Below, piece after piece: positions 5,580 to 5,922 of a stretch of 5,922 nt of DNA; position 1 is the stretch's first letter; each line of letters opens with the position of its first letter. Origin of the DNA: Planctomycetota bacterium (GTDB taxonomy: Bacteria; Planctomycetota; UBA1135); assembly GCA_003501525.1 (NCBI GenBank), contig DNPI01000143.1:1-5922 (forward strand), in the 5' to 3' direction. Made by a program: the position numbers and the translations under genes. Under the pieces are notes generated by a model. The model was not told the origin of the DNA. It worked only from the letters and a program-made list of their open reading frames with translations, and did no database searches.

Positions 5580-5922
5580 ACTTAGGGTTTAGGCGGGTTC
5601 TTCCAGCGGCAATCCTTACTTTGGTGGGCGGCTTTGCGCTCGGATTCTTTGTCGGCCGTGGGCAAGCGACATCTCCTCTCTCTCTCTTGCCGGAGGATCT
5701 GTCTTCTTGGGAGATAGCGGTGAAAAAGACGTTGGCGCTTACAGAAATCCAGGCTCGGGATTTACGCGTTGTTCTGCACCGTTACGAAAAAGAGCGACGA
5801 GGATTGCTGGATGCAGGTCGCAGCTTGCTTGCGCCAGAGCTAGCAGATTTGGACGCAAGATTTGAGGCTCTTATTCGCACGAGAGTGCTTGATTCAAACC
5901 AAAGAGCCAAAGCTTTTTCTCT
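5576..5922 (+). CDS. Membrane-anchored Spy/CpxP/ZraP-like periplasmic protein (3' end beyond the window)
   Basis: The ATG at 5576 overlaps the anti-sigma stop as ATGA; 115 complete codons are visible before the window edge, with no stop. Residues 9-27 form a hydrophobic anchor or signal (LPAAILTLVGGFALGFFVG) after an RR pair. The rest is strongly helical and charged. Two LTxxQ-like elements, LALTEIQARDL at 53-63 and VLDSNQRAKAF at 104-114, are spaced as in the Spy/CpxP/ZraP (LTXXQ, heavy-metal sensor-like) family, whose members are small helical periplasmic chaperones or stress sensors. The second element is a degenerate copy (LDSNQ). Its position as third gene in a sigma / anti-sigma operon suggests that it modulates the anti-sigma or protects the envelope. 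Family assignment rests on this weak motif and on context. Translation is probably coupled, since only a weak GAGAG at very short spacing precedes the start. Confidence 0.75.
   Translation, partial: MNLGFRRVLPAAILTLVGGFALGFFVGRGQATSPLSLLPEDLSSWEIAVKKTLALTEIQARDLRVVLHRYEKERRGLLDAGRSLLAPELADLDARFEALIRTRVLDSNQRAKAFS

Overview
This looks like chromosomal DNA from a Gram-negative-type bacterium of moderate GC content. Four of the six genes encode proteins with an N-terminal export signal or a single membrane anchor, and an ECF sigma factor sits beside its anti-sigma factor. A large secreted HExxH/NEG metallopeptidase with TPR-like flanks, together with a sigma / zinc anti-sigma / Spy-like triad, recalls Planctomycetes-Verrucomicrobia or Acidobacteria genomes. 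That placement is an impression from gene content, not a phylogenetic result.

The left half is on the minus strand. At the left edge is a secreted zinc metallopeptidase (658 codons visible, C-terminus cut off). Upstream of it lies a membrane-anchored trypsin-fold serine protease with a coiled-coil stalk and no PDZ domain. A stem-loop with a short U-tract separates the two. The right half is on the plus strand: bifunctional riboflavin gene ribBA, then an ECF sigma factor, a zinc-finger transmembrane anti-sigma factor, and a membrane-anchored Spy/CpxP-like protein cut by the right edge. The last three genes overlap by 4 nt at each junction (TTGA, then ATGA) and are very likely translationally coupled. 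ribBA precedes the sigma gene by 49 nt and may be cotranscribed, but is functionally unrelated as far as can be seen.

The most interesting signal is regulatory. The 83-bp divergent region between the serine protease and ribBA contains, on the minus strand, an ECF-type promoter match (GGAAC, 17 nt, GTC, extending to GTCAA) placed about 24-30 nt ahead of the protease start. A weaker match of the same kind (GGAAGAA, 16 nt, GTCTGAA) lies just before the sigma gene, where it would give a leaderless or nearly leaderless message; no Shine-Dalgarno sequence is visible there. Together these suggest an envelope-stress regulon in which the sigma factor drives itself, its anti-sigma and periplasmic partner, and the neighbouring protease. 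This is inference and untested. A second point is that RibBA has Gln where a metal-binding His is usual in the DHBP synthase domain, while its GTP cyclohydrolase II domain has all expected residues.

No tRNA, rRNA, CRISPR, mobile element, attachment site or FMN riboswitch was found, and no gene-free stretch exceeds about 125 bases.
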